NCBI GenBank assembly: GCA_902477365.1
Contig: CABSGW010000094.1
Span: 1-9,436 of the forward strand
DNA length: 9,436 nt
Origin: an uncultured Prevotellaceae bacterium
GTDB taxonomy: Bacteria > Bacteroidota > Bacteroidia > Bacteroidales > Bacteroidaceae
Direction: 5' to 3'
Position 1 is the first letter of the stretch. Each line of letters starts with the position of its first letter. A program made the translations under genes and the position numbers. Positions 1 to 7,787 of the stretch are shown here, in pieces. Below the pieces are notes generated by a model. The model did no database searches. It was not told where the DNA came from and was given only the letters and a program-made list of their open reading frames with translations.

Positions 1-27
1 TACAGGGCGACATTGTTTTATGTAACA

Positions 28-978
28 TTACTTGCCCAACAGTCCTTCCGTTAAGACAATGTTTTGGATAACATCTAACAAAGCCGTACTGTCCGGACTT
101 CCCCACAAAGCCACAGAAGAACCAATAAAATCAACACCTGGAACGGGTTCTACATCTATATGATTTGGCACGTTGGCCGGCATGTTAGGAATTAGGGAAT
201 AAAAAACCTGACGTTTTCGGCTACGGTCTCTCGACTGGTAATTCAAATAAATACGTCCCAAACTATCCACCAAAGCGGCATTTCCATACATGATTCGATA
301 GTACGGCTCTTTATTGGCATAGAAAGCAACATCACTGATTCCGTTTCCCCCCAGCGTAAACACCTGTCCCTCATGCAAACTGTCCGGCAATGGATAACGC
401 TGTTTATCCGGGGTGTGTATAATATACTGGAAAGGAGCTGCATCGCCCTCAATATCGGGAGTACCACCTAATGTATTGTCATCAAGCGCCAATACACCGA
501 TACTGTAATTGACAACATCGCTGGTATCGCGGGCCACACCAATAATCTCACCCAATAAGTTGGTGATATTCGTATAATAAGTGCCCCATTGTATAGCGTC
601 AATACCACTTCTAGGTTCTAGGCTATTCAACGTCAACTTAAAATACTTACCATGGGCCTGCAAGGTCACTTTAGCAACCGAACCATTCGGATAGCCCAAT
701 GTAAAACAATGGGTCTCTTTGCTATAGGATGCTGTCTGAGGTGTATAATAGACCTTCTTCTCGCTATCATACAACGACAACAACGGAGAAGGTTTGTCAG
801 CGGGACTAAACTCACGGGCTGGCGAAACCGTCGTGTTTTTCATACTTGTAATATACCCTTTATCATTCACACCAATGCTGAAATAGTCGGTCTGGAAATC
901 CCAACTTTTTCCCGTCGTACAACCCGTCAGAAACAACGAGGCGACACACCATGAGAAGACTTTTTTATATACTAGCAT
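28..978 (-). CDS. Truncated paralogue of the TIM-barrel glycoside-hydrolase-like protein (lipoprotein, N-terminal domain only)
   Basis: Predicted 316-residue lipoprotein. Residues 5-19 form a basic, hydrophobic leader ending in a lipobox (L17-T-G-C20), so C20 should be lipidated. The following residues (TTGKSW) lack an obvious acidic surface-export signal, which favours the inner face of the outer membrane or the periplasm. Residues about 25-280 look all-beta, like the sandwich domain that precedes the barrel in several glycoside hydrolase families. From about residue 212 onward it matches the visible start of the gene at the other end of the window (shared VPGVDF, GSS, ALWGSPDSTAL, IVL, EGL); that gene then runs about 445 residues further. 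Here translation ends at EGLLGK, just inside the barrel domain, so the putative catalytic residues are absent. It starts 6 bases after the stop of the 752-residue gene, so it is probably the last visible gene of the operon. It may be a decayed remnant or a stand-alone binding domain. No reaction can be assigned. Confidence 0.8.
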   Translation of the reverse strand: MLVYKKVFSWCVASLFLTGCTTGKSWDFQTDYFSIGVNDKGYITSMKNTTVSPAREFSPADKPSPLLSLYDSEKKVYYTPQTASYSKETHCFTLGYPNGSVAKVTLQAHGKYFKLTLNSLEPRSGIDAIQWGTYYTNITNLLGEIIGVARDTSDVVNYSIGVLALDDNTLGGTPDIEGDAAPFQYIIHTPDKQRYPLPDSLHEGQVFTLGGNGISDVAFYANKEPYYRIMYGNAALVDSLGRIYLNYQSRDRSRKRQVFYSLIPNMPANVPNHIDVEPVPGVDFIGSSVALWGSPDSTALLDVIQNIVLTEGLLGK

Positions 979-984
979 AAGCCG

Positions 985-3243
985 TTATTTTGAATTTATT
1001 TTTAGTTTATAGGTTACAGACTTACCCGCCTTCACCGCCACTTTGCCTTTCCATCGCAGAAAGGCATTATCACCCAACGGATACGCCGCTTCTTCACCAT
1101 TCTCCGCACAAACAACCACCGTTGCATCATAAGCGGTAGGATTCGTAATTTGTAAAATCATATATTTCCCATTCTGCTTGATAATTTCTGCTTTCACATG
1201 ATCGAATACATACAACGAACCAATATCTGTACGTACATAAATACCAGGTATCTCCAAGGACATCATCGCCCCATTGGTTTCATTCCACCCCGTCTTACCA
1301 CCATCGCCACGCGAACCACGACTGTCTGCATCACAATAGGTCAGACGTTCTGTGATCTTCCCATTTGGCTGTATACCTTCCGCATGTGCATGAATTACAT
1401 CACGAAGCAATTCCGCATAAGACGTATCTCCAGTGGCACGGTATAACTTAAACAAAGCGTCTCCCGATTGTGTGCAAAAACCCGGAGCGCCATGTTTATT
1501 CTGGGTACTTGCCCAAACAGCACCGGTCAAATTCGCTCCCAACTTTGCCAATGGGGTATTTTCCGGTAACCTATAAGGGAAAGAAACCGTCCAGGTGGCA
1601 CATAAATGGGCCAGATCGGCCGCTTGTTCCAAATACAGAGTTTTTCCGGTCACTTCATAGAGTGTCATCAAAGAAGTGAGCAAGGCCACAGCCGTCTCTG
1701 AGTCTGCATTTTGAAGAATATCTCCGCAACCACCCGATGTAAAGCCAACTACAGAAAAATTATCATAATAGGCAGCCGCGGCCGCACAAGCTATATTCAA
1801 ATAATCCGAATTATCATAATAGCAAGAAGCCAACGCCAATCCGGCCACAGCCATCGCTCCACCCGTTGTGTTATATACCGCAACATTACCCGTTTCCACA
1901 TCCAAGTAGTTCCCCCATGTACCTTCTTTCTTCCAGGTATTGACAAAAGCATCTGCCAACAACCGTACATTTGTCTCCCAATCGGAATCTATCACATCAC
2001 CTTTCCCCTGTTCCTTCAGTAACATAAATTGCTTGACCATCCAATAAAGCACATCACCGTTCTTACGGGTCAGACCGATTCCCGGATTATTGATGGCAGC
2101 ATCACGGTACAATACATTACCATCCGCACCAAGCACATCATAATAGTAACCGCTTTTTCCTTTGGCACGCGACAATCCGAATTCAAATGTATGCTTCACT
2201 CTACGCACATGCTCTTCATCACCCAACGCCAACATCGGATAGGTATTCATCAACCCTCCAATCCAGCCGAAAGACATCCAATTGGCATTTTCCGGACAAT
2301 AATACTCCCATCGGTCTCCCACATAATAACGCTCGTCAATATTTCGGACCATCCGTGCCAAGACCTCACTCATCGGCATCAGGTTACGAGGGGCTTCTCC
2401 CGAAATATGTCGTTTGCGGTCTTTCATGAAGCGAGCCAACAAGCCGGGAACATCCTGACAAGGAAATGTTATCGCTGTAACCCGTATAATAATACGGTCT
2501 CCTTGCTTCACAGCTATTCCCCTATCAGGACTTTTGCTGAAGCCTATAAATTCCGGTTTGCGCTCACGCACACCCGGGGCACTGATAACAAAAGAAGCAA
2601 CACTTCTGTCTGGCGTTTCTTCCACAATCAAAGCATGATCCAACAACCGTTTGTTCCACTCAATACCCTGATCGGTCAACAGAATTGTTCCCAACCGCTT
2701 CCTCCGTTCCAGCATTGTGATAGCCGGAGTAGCTGCATTGCAAACACTTACCTCTAAACGCGAAGGTGCACCAAATTCGGGAGATAATTGCGGAATAGGA
2801 TTCGACGTCAGTGCCAGTTCTTTCCGATTGTAATCCGTCTTATCAAGTCCCGTAGCGTATGAACGGTTCACGATACGTTGCCTATTTCCATTATACACCG
2901 CAGAAGGAATCATGACATAGTTATCACTCGTCCAATCATACCGGTCGAACGCCACCGCCACACCGGCATCTTGCATATCCTGTTTAGCTGTAAAAGAAAA
3001 CGTATAACATATACCGCCATCTATTCTCGTCTGTTCCGTATGTACCTCCCAGTTCGAAAAAGGAGTTATTTCTTCACAATGTCGCAGTACTGCATCTTCA
3101 TAAGTACACGCTAACAAACGCATCTGTTTCGCTACATCTTTTGCCACTGGCAACCATGAGACCCGCGCTGCTACAGCGACACACGTTCCCGATAAAAAGG
3201 TAAGAACACCAAGTAAAAACGTTTTTTTCATCATTTCCCACAT
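985..3243 (-). CDS. Exported (alpha/alpha)-barrel glycoside-hydrolase-like protein, possibly GH154-like
   Basis: Predicted 752-residue secreted protein. The first ATG leaves 4 bases after the GH2 stop; two further ATGs at codons 4 and 5 give the more typical leader MKKTFLLGVL and may be the true start. Signal peptidase I cleavage is plausible after AVA (residues 23-25). Residues about 60-265 look beta-rich. Residues about 290-665 are a series of amphipathic helix pairs separated by Gly/Tyr/Trp-rich loops (MSFGWIGGLMNTYP, NTTGGAMAVAGLA, HGAPGFCTQSGDALFKLYRATGD, GWNETNGAMMSLEIPG), the pattern of a six-hairpin (alpha/alpha) barrel glycosidase or lyase. Residues about 675-750 form a small beta domain. 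The length and layout would suit GH154 (a known member is a Bacteroides beta-glucuronidase acting on arabinogalactan), but I recall no diagnostic motif and this is a guess; a polysaccharide lyase of similar fold or an unclassified family is possible. Candidate catalytic residues cannot be named. Context says it works with the xylosidase and galactosidase on the same glycan, most likely in the periplasm. Confidence 0.72.
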   Translation of the reverse strand: MWEMMKKTFLLGVLTFLSGTCVAVAARVSWLPVAKDVAKQMRLLACTYEDAVLRHCEEITPFSNWEVHTEQTRIDGGICYTFSFTAKQDMQDAGVAVAFDRYDWTSDNYVMIPSAVYNGNRQRIVNRSYATGLDKTDYNRKELALTSNPIPQLSPEFGAPSRLEVSVCNAATPAITMLERRKRLGTILLTDQGIEWNKRLLDHALIVEETPDRSVASFVISAPGVRERKPEFIGFSKSPDRGIAVKQGDRIIIRVTAITFPCQDVPGLLARFMKDRKRHISGEAPRNLMPMSEVLARMVRNIDERYYVGDRWEYYCPENANWMSFGWIGGLMNTYPMLALGDEEHVRRVKHTFEFGLSRAKGKSGYYYDVLGADGNVLYRDAAINNPGIGLTRKNGDVLYWMVKQFMLLKEQGKGDVIDSDWETNVRLLADAFVNTWKKEGTWGNYLDVETGNVAVYNTTGGAMAVAGLALASCYYDNSDYLNIACAAAAAYYDNFSVVGFTSGGCGDILQNADSETAVALLTSLMTLYEVTGKTLYLEQAADLAHLCATWTVSFPYRLPENTPLAKLGANLTGAVWASTQNKHGAPGFCTQSGDALFKLYRATGDTSYAELLRDVIHAHAEGIQPNGKITERLTYCDADSRGSRGDGGKTGWNETNGAMMSLEIPGIYVRTDIGSLYVFDHVKAEIIKQNGKYMILQITNPTAYDATVVVCAENGEEAAYPLGDNAFLRWKGKVAVKAGKSVTYKLKINSK

Positions 3244-3247
3244 TCAT

Positions 3248-5776
3248 TTAATACGCTGTACCCGATGCTATTTTGATATCAACCGTCGCCTTTTCCAATC
3301 CCTCCGAAGTGATGGTCAGACGCAACGGGTGACTACCACTCCGCTTCGCTTTGATAATAGCCAAAAACAATCCGTTAAAAGCCGGGCGTGCCGGTTCGGA
3401 GAATGTAATCAAACAAGTAGGATCTCCATTATCAGTTGCCACAATCATACCATCTCCTTCCAGAGCACAAGAAATCAGGTTTTCGGCAGTCGGCACGGCA
3501 TTCCCCTCTTTATCTTCAAACCACACTTTTACAAATACCAAATCCTCCCCATCCGCTTTAATCACGGTTTTATCCGGTTCTGCCTTCAAACGAACTGCAT
3601 CCCCAGTCGTTCTTACACTTGTTTCCGCCCATTTCTTCTGTTGTTTATAGGCAACCGCCTTCAATTCTCCCGGTTCATACATTACGTTATCCCAACGAAA
3701 GCGGTATTCATAAAGCCCCTTCTTTTTCCTTCCAAGCGACTTGCCATTCAAGAACAATTCCACTTCGTCACCAGAACTATAAACAAATACCGGAGTTTCC
3801 TTTCCTACCCTATCCGGAAAATTCCAATGCGGCAAAATATGCACCATCGGTGTATTTGGCATCCAGCGTGCTTGGTATAAATAATAACGATCTTTAGGAA
3901 AGCCAGCCAAGTCCACAATACCGAAATAGCTGCTGCGCGACGTCGGGCGATTACGCTCTATTTTTTCCAACTCTGCACGCTGTGCGGCCAGTTCTTCTTC
4001 ACTCATCGCAGCCGAATGATTCAGCAAAACACTGGCATCACTATTAAATGGTGTCGGCTCACCCAAATAATCGAAGCCCGTCCACACAAATTCACCGCAA
4101 ATACCGGGATACTTGTCCAAGGCTGCAAATTCCCAGTCGGGTAATCCACCCCATCCGGGTTCGGTTAAATCATAAGACGACACGTGATACTTACGGGGAA
4201 AATACTCTCCCCTCGAACTCATGGTTGAACTCGATTCACTGGAATAACCCGACAGATGTTCATGCCCTTCCTTACTCAGGAATTTTCCATAAAATTCAGG
4301 ACCTCCATACACCCCTACCGCATAATTCATTCCATGCACGTCAACCTGCAATTCCGTACCGTTCATGGCCGATTTGCTCGGATAGGAGGCTCCAAACGTA
4401 GCCGGACGAGTACGGTCAAACCGATGTACCACTTCTGTTAAATGTCGCGCAATTCCCAGTTCCGGTTTATACTGCTCTGACACCTCATTACCCGTACTCC
4501 ACATAATGACAGAAGGATGGTTACGATCACGACGCACTAACGTCTCAATATCTTTTTCATGCCATTGGTCATACAATACACTGTAATCGTTTTCCTTCTT
4601 ACCTATCGTCCAGCAGTCAAATAACTCATCCATCACGACAAAACCCATTTTATCGGCCAGCATCAGCAATTCCGGCGCAGGAGGATTGTGGGATGTCCGC
4701 AACGCATTGCAACCGAAACTCTTCAAAATACGTAATTGCCGCTCCAAGGCCACCACATTCATGGCTGCTCCCAAAGCGCCCAGATCATGGTGGTTACATG
4801 TACCATTAAGTGGTACCCGCCTTCCGTTTAAAAGGAAACCATTGTCGTGCGTGAACTCAATCGTGCGTATGCCAAACGGGGCATCGTAAACGTCCACTTT
4901 CTTCCGTTTATTATAAACCGTAACACGGGCCATATAGCGGTTGGTCGTTTCAATACTCCACAACTTGGGCGATACTAATTTAAGCGCTACACTGTCCGTT
5001 CCTGTCTGCCCTGAAAGCAACTTCAACGGCCGTTTGCCGGATTCGGCAACCAATCTGCCGGGACTATCATCCTTGGCCAATTCATAGATATGTACTTGAA
5101 ATGTCCCCTCAACATCACTTTGGAGCGTGTTCTGTACCTCTACGGACACTTTGACCAGAGCCTGTACAGGAGTAACCTGCGGAGTTGTTACAAAAACGCC
5201 CCAATGAGCCACATGTACCGGAGCTGTTTTGACCAACCTGACATGCCGATAGATTCCTGCTCCCGGATACCAACGCGAGCCGAATTTTTCCGTGTTCAGA
5301 CGCACAGCCACCACATTCTTCTTTCCGTACAGCAGATAAGGCGTCAGATTCACCCGAAAAGAACTATACCCGAAAGGACGTTCACCCACCTTTTTGCCGT
5401 TCAACCAAACCTCGGCATTTGCCATCGCACCATCAAAGTCTAAATAGAATTGTTTCGCTTTGTCTTTAACCGACACATCGAACTGTTTGCGATACCAACC
5501 GATGCCTTGCCAAGGAAGTTTCCCGGTATATCCATCCAAATCTTGACGGAACGGCCCCTCTATCGCCCAATCGTGCGGCACATCCAACAACCGCCAATCC
5601 GAATCATCAAACACATAAGATTCGGGGGAAACCGGTTCCGGACGACGAGAACCATCAGCTTGCAAGCCAAAACGGGCAAACCGCCAGTCTCTATCAAAAT
5701 TCAGCACTTCACGTTGTCCCCAAGCCGACAATCCGATACAACTCATCCATACAATTATCCACAAATACTTCTTCAT
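3248..5776 (-). CDS. Glycoside hydrolase family 2, beta-galactosidase-like
   Basis: Predicted 842-residue exported enzyme that should hydrolyse terminal beta-linked galactose, with retention of configuration. Residues 1-20 are a signal peptide (likely cleavage AWG/QRE), so it is probably periplasmic. Layout: jelly-roll sugar-binding domain about 25-185 (VPHDWAIEGPF, GIGWYRKQF, GAMANAEVWLNGKKVG), Ig-like domain about 190-305, TIM barrel about 308-605, a DUF4982-like beta domain about 625-715 and a C-terminal Ig-like domain about 725-840. Barrel motifs are NGTCNHHDLGALG (324-336), LRTSHNPP (359-366), MDELFDCW (382-389) and the acid/base E431 in STGNEVSEQ. The nucleophile is most likely E514 in SSESSS, 83 residues later, by analogy with large streptococcal GH2 galactosidases, rather than E562 in GEFVWTGFDY. 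The size is typical of Bacteroidota GH2 enzymes. Beta-galactosidase is the best guess; beta-glucuronidase or beta-mannosidase within GH2 cannot be fully excluded. It starts 77 bases after the xylosidase stop, and the next gene follows after 4 bases, so the two are probably translated together. Confidence 0.93.
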   Translation of the reverse strand: MKKYLWIIVWMSCIGLSAWGQREVLNFDRDWRFARFGLQADGSRRPEPVSPESYVFDDSDWRLLDVPHDWAIEGPFRQDLDGYTGKLPWQGIGWYRKQFDVSVKDKAKQFYLDFDGAMANAEVWLNGKKVGERPFGYSSFRVNLTPYLLYGKKNVVAVRLNTEKFGSRWYPGAGIYRHVRLVKTAPVHVAHWGVFVTTPQVTPVQALVKVSVEVQNTLQSDVEGTFQVHIYELAKDDSPGRLVAESGKRPLKLLSGQTGTDSVALKLVSPKLWSIETTNRYMARVTVYNKRKKVDVYDAPFGIRTIEFTHDNGFLLNGRRVPLNGTCNHHDLGALGAAMNVVALERQLRILKSFGCNALRTSHNPPAPELLMLADKMGFVVMDELFDCWTIGKKENDYSVLYDQWHEKDIETLVRRDRNHPSVIMWSTGNEVSEQYKPELGIARHLTEVVHRFDRTRPATFGASYPSKSAMNGTELQVDVHGMNYAVGVYGGPEFYGKFLSKEGHEHLSGYSSESSSTMSSRGEYFPRKYHVSSYDLTEPGWGGLPDWEFAALDKYPGICGEFVWTGFDYLGEPTPFNSDASVLLNHSAAMSEEELAAQRAELEKIERNRPTSRSSYFGIVDLAGFPKDRYYLYQARWMPNTPMVHILPHWNFPDRVGKETPVFVYSSGDEVELFLNGKSLGRKKKGLYEYRFRWDNVMYEPGELKAVAYKQQKKWAETSVRTTGDAVRLKAEPDKTVIKADGEDLVFVKVWFEDKEGNAVPTAENLISCALEGDGMIVATDNGDPTCLITFSEPARPAFNGLFLAIIKAKRSGSHPLRLTITSEGLEKATVDIKIASGTAY

Positions 5777-5853
5777 ACGCTTTTTGCCACGTTATTTCAT
5801 GTATATGTTCTGTTCGTTACTTTTATTTGTTCAACCCTTGTTTCCCGCGGCTG

Positions 5854-7749
5854 TTACAGCCCGTTAGGCCACACTCTAATACGTTTGGAAGCAGGCAAAC
5901 TTTCTACCGGTCCTACCATTGGAGATACGGTACGTTCTTTACCAAAAAAATCTCTTTCCAACCTGAATGGAGTACCGTCAAAATGCTCAAACGGAAATCC
6001 CGTCAACTGGGTAATGCCCAGTCGGCTGGCATCGATACCCTTTCCTTGAAAAGCTGCCAATTCTTGCAGATTAATATCGCTCACCAGATAAACCTCCCCA
6101 TTGGCTGTTTCTTCTATTTTCAGTTTCGGATTGACGTCTTTTTCCACCCAATCTTTCGTTTTGTTCGTCATCGGCAACGCTCCGTTCAGAAACAGGTTAT
6201 TCTCCGCATACATCGGACGTTGAGACACGTCAAACACCACCATGCCATATTTCAACTTATCGTTACTTCCGCCGATGAAAATATTATTATAGAAACGATG
6301 GTCTCCCTCGGTAATTGTCCGGATACCTTTTACTTCGGTTGAATGATTTAAGTGATACGGAGTGTAACGCTGATCATCCAACCGATTGATGTCTCCCGAA
6401 AAAAGATTGTGCAAGTACGCTCCTCCATCCGTGTTCTCCTGTATAGTACGTGGAGATAGCGAGATGTTATTGTCAACAATATAAGGACCATGAGACACTT
6501 CAAGAAACAAATCCTGTGCCCAATTATCATAGAGCAAGTTGGACGAAACCCGTGCACCTTGTGCCATCCAATCCAACCAAATACCGTAATTCCCGATCTT
6601 ATGAATCCGATTATGGTGAATATAAGTGTCTATCGCGCCATGCAGTTTAATGCCGGCCATCTCAGCGCCTCCAAACTGCTGTTTCACCAAAATGTTATAA
6701 ATATGATTACCGTAGATCTCGCTGAACGCAGCCCCCATACTGCCGCAAATACCCGTCTGTTCACAATCCGAAATCACATTATTCCGGACAATATGAGAAC
6801 CGACCTGCTCTTTGCTCCATCCGAGACGTAACGTATTGAAAATCACCTCCACATAATGTAACGTACCATCCAAACGTTTATCATTACAGTCTAGATTATG
6901 CCCGCTGCTCCGTTCCTTCCCCAAAGTGATACCGTTAGCACGGGAGTTTTTGATAACATTGTCCTCTATAATCCATCCCTTGCACCAATGAGTGGCCACC
7001 ATGCCGACCTGTTCGGCTGTCGGCGCAGCCCATTGCGTCGCAGCCTGACTAATGTGAAAACCACGAATCGTAATATAGTCCAACCCCTCGCGAGTAGGAT
7101 AAAAACAGGTGGGACGAACCGATATTTCTACCGTCTCCTTGTTAGGATCGGCGTTGCCAAAGTTGGCGTAAATGGTTGTATGGGTAGCATCCACTTCGGC
7201 AAACCAAACATTGGTACAGCCCTGTGGGTCGCGAATAGTTCTAATGGTATCCGGTACAAACACTTTATCCAGGCTGAAAGCCTCATAAAGCGACACATCG
7301 TTCAAATAAACATCACCCGTATGATGCACTTTATCAGACCAAAACCAATCGCCATACAAACGGTCATTAAACGGGTTATAATTTCCAAAAAACGTATTCG
7401 GCAAAACTACTTTCCACACCCCTTTTCCTCTTTTCTCTTTTCTCCACCCGGTCACTAACTCCGACCCCTTTATTTCAGCTTTTTCGCCTTCAGCCACCCG
7501 GTACAGGATGCGTTTGCCTTCCCGCTCTCCACCATTCAGCGGATTCACCCATTCACGGTACGTGCCGTTATGCACCGTAACCGTATCACCCGGTAGAGCC
7601 CTTTGTGCCGCCCAATTGATGGTTCTAAAGGGAGACGAAAAATCGCCACTACCAGCATCTGATCCGACAGGTGATACGTGATACTCCCTAGCTGACAAGA
7701 TATTCCCACACAAACTGAATACCGGAATAAAATACAATAGTTTTTTCAT
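5854..7749 (-). CDS. Glycoside hydrolase family 120 beta-xylosidase
   Basis: Predicted 631-residue exported enzyme; it should remove beta-linked xylose from the non-reducing end of xylo-oligosaccharides with retention of configuration. Residues 1-20 are a signal peptide (cleavage likely after LSA), placing it in the periplasm. The mature start REYHVSPVGSDAGSG, then FRTINWAAQRALPGDTV and HNGTYREWV, is the opening of a right-handed parallel beta-helix. An outer beta-sandwich is inserted at about 100-220. Helix coils follow with repeated asparagine turns (IIEDNVI, IVRNNVI, IHHNRIH). From memory it resembles the Thermoanaerobacterium GH120 XylC along its whole length, sharing NPF/GDW, FYP, DYIT, GIKLH, SHGPY and YNNIF blocks. 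The XylC nucleophile and acid/base (D382 and E405) correspond to D393 in GIWLDW (codon 6571-6573) and E417 in FLEVSHGPY (codon 6499-6501), so the enzyme looks intact. It lies 38 bases downstream of the TIM-barrel gene and 77 bases before the GH2 gene. GH141 has a similar fold, but its motifs fit less well. Confidence 0.92.
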   Translation of the reverse strand: MKKLLYFIPVFSLCGNILSAREYHVSPVGSDAGSGDFSSPFRTINWAAQRALPGDTVTVHNGTYREWVNPLNGGEREGKRILYRVAEGEKAEIKGSELVTGWRKEKRGKGVWKVVLPNTFFGNYNPFNDRLYGDWFWSDKVHHTGDVYLNDVSLYEAFSLDKVFVPDTIRTIRDPQGCTNVWFAEVDATHTTIYANFGNADPNKETVEISVRPTCFYPTREGLDYITIRGFHISQAATQWAAPTAEQVGMVATHWCKGWIIEDNVIKNSRANGITLGKERSSGHNLDCNDKRLDGTLHYVEVIFNTLRLGWSKEQVGSHIVRNNVISDCEQTGICGSMGAAFSEIYGNHIYNILVKQQFGGAEMAGIKLHGAIDTYIHHNRIHKIGNYGIWLDWMAQGARVSSNLLYDNWAQDLFLEVSHGPYIVDNNISLSPRTIQENTDGGAYLHNLFSGDINRLDDQRYTPYHLNHSTEVKGIRTITEGDHRFYNNIFIGGSNDKLKYGMVVFDVSQRPMYAENNLFLNGALPMTNKTKDWVEKDVNPKLKIEETANGEVYLVSDINLQELAAFQGKGIDASRLGITQLTGFPFEHFDGTPFRLERDFFGKERTVSPMVGPVESLPASKRIRVWPNGL

Positions 7750-7787
7750 TATTTAGCAAACATTTAAATAGTACATCAATTTATCTA

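Noticed and set aside
1..27. Possible start of another gene or continuation of the truncated paralogue.
   Set aside because: Only 27 bases are visible; none of the three minus-strand frames resembles the missing barrel sequence, and nothing else can be supported.
2029..2757. A 242-codon plus-strand open frame.
   Set aside because: It lies entirely antisense to the 752-residue gene, its composition is that of a reversed coding frame (rich in H, I, R, S, T), it has no domain or leader and no sensible neighbours.
3160..3243. LSGTC in the leader of the 752-residue protein, considered as a lipobox.
   Set aside because: The residues before the cysteine (S-G-T) do not fit a lipobox, and a signal peptidase I site (AVA) follows; this protein is more likely soluble.
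3329..3880. A 183-codon plus-strand open frame.
   Set aside because: It is antisense to the C-terminal part of the GH2 gene and looks like a shadow frame.
5849..5861. Small perfect inverted repeat (GGCTG-TTA-CAGCC) around the GH120 stop codon, considered as a terminator.
   Set aside because: The stem is only 5 bp and no T-run follows on the minus strand; the downstream GH2 gene is in the same direction after 77 bases.
5450..6049. A 199-codon plus-strand open frame spanning the GH2/GH120 junction.
   Set aside because: It overlaps two well-supported genes on the other strand and its translation has no recognisable motif.
7750..7787. AATGTTTG in the gap before the GH120 gene, considered as a Bacteroides -7 box (TAnnTTTG).
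   Set aside because: It has one mismatch, no properly spaced -33 TTTG, and would place the transcript start almost on the start codon.
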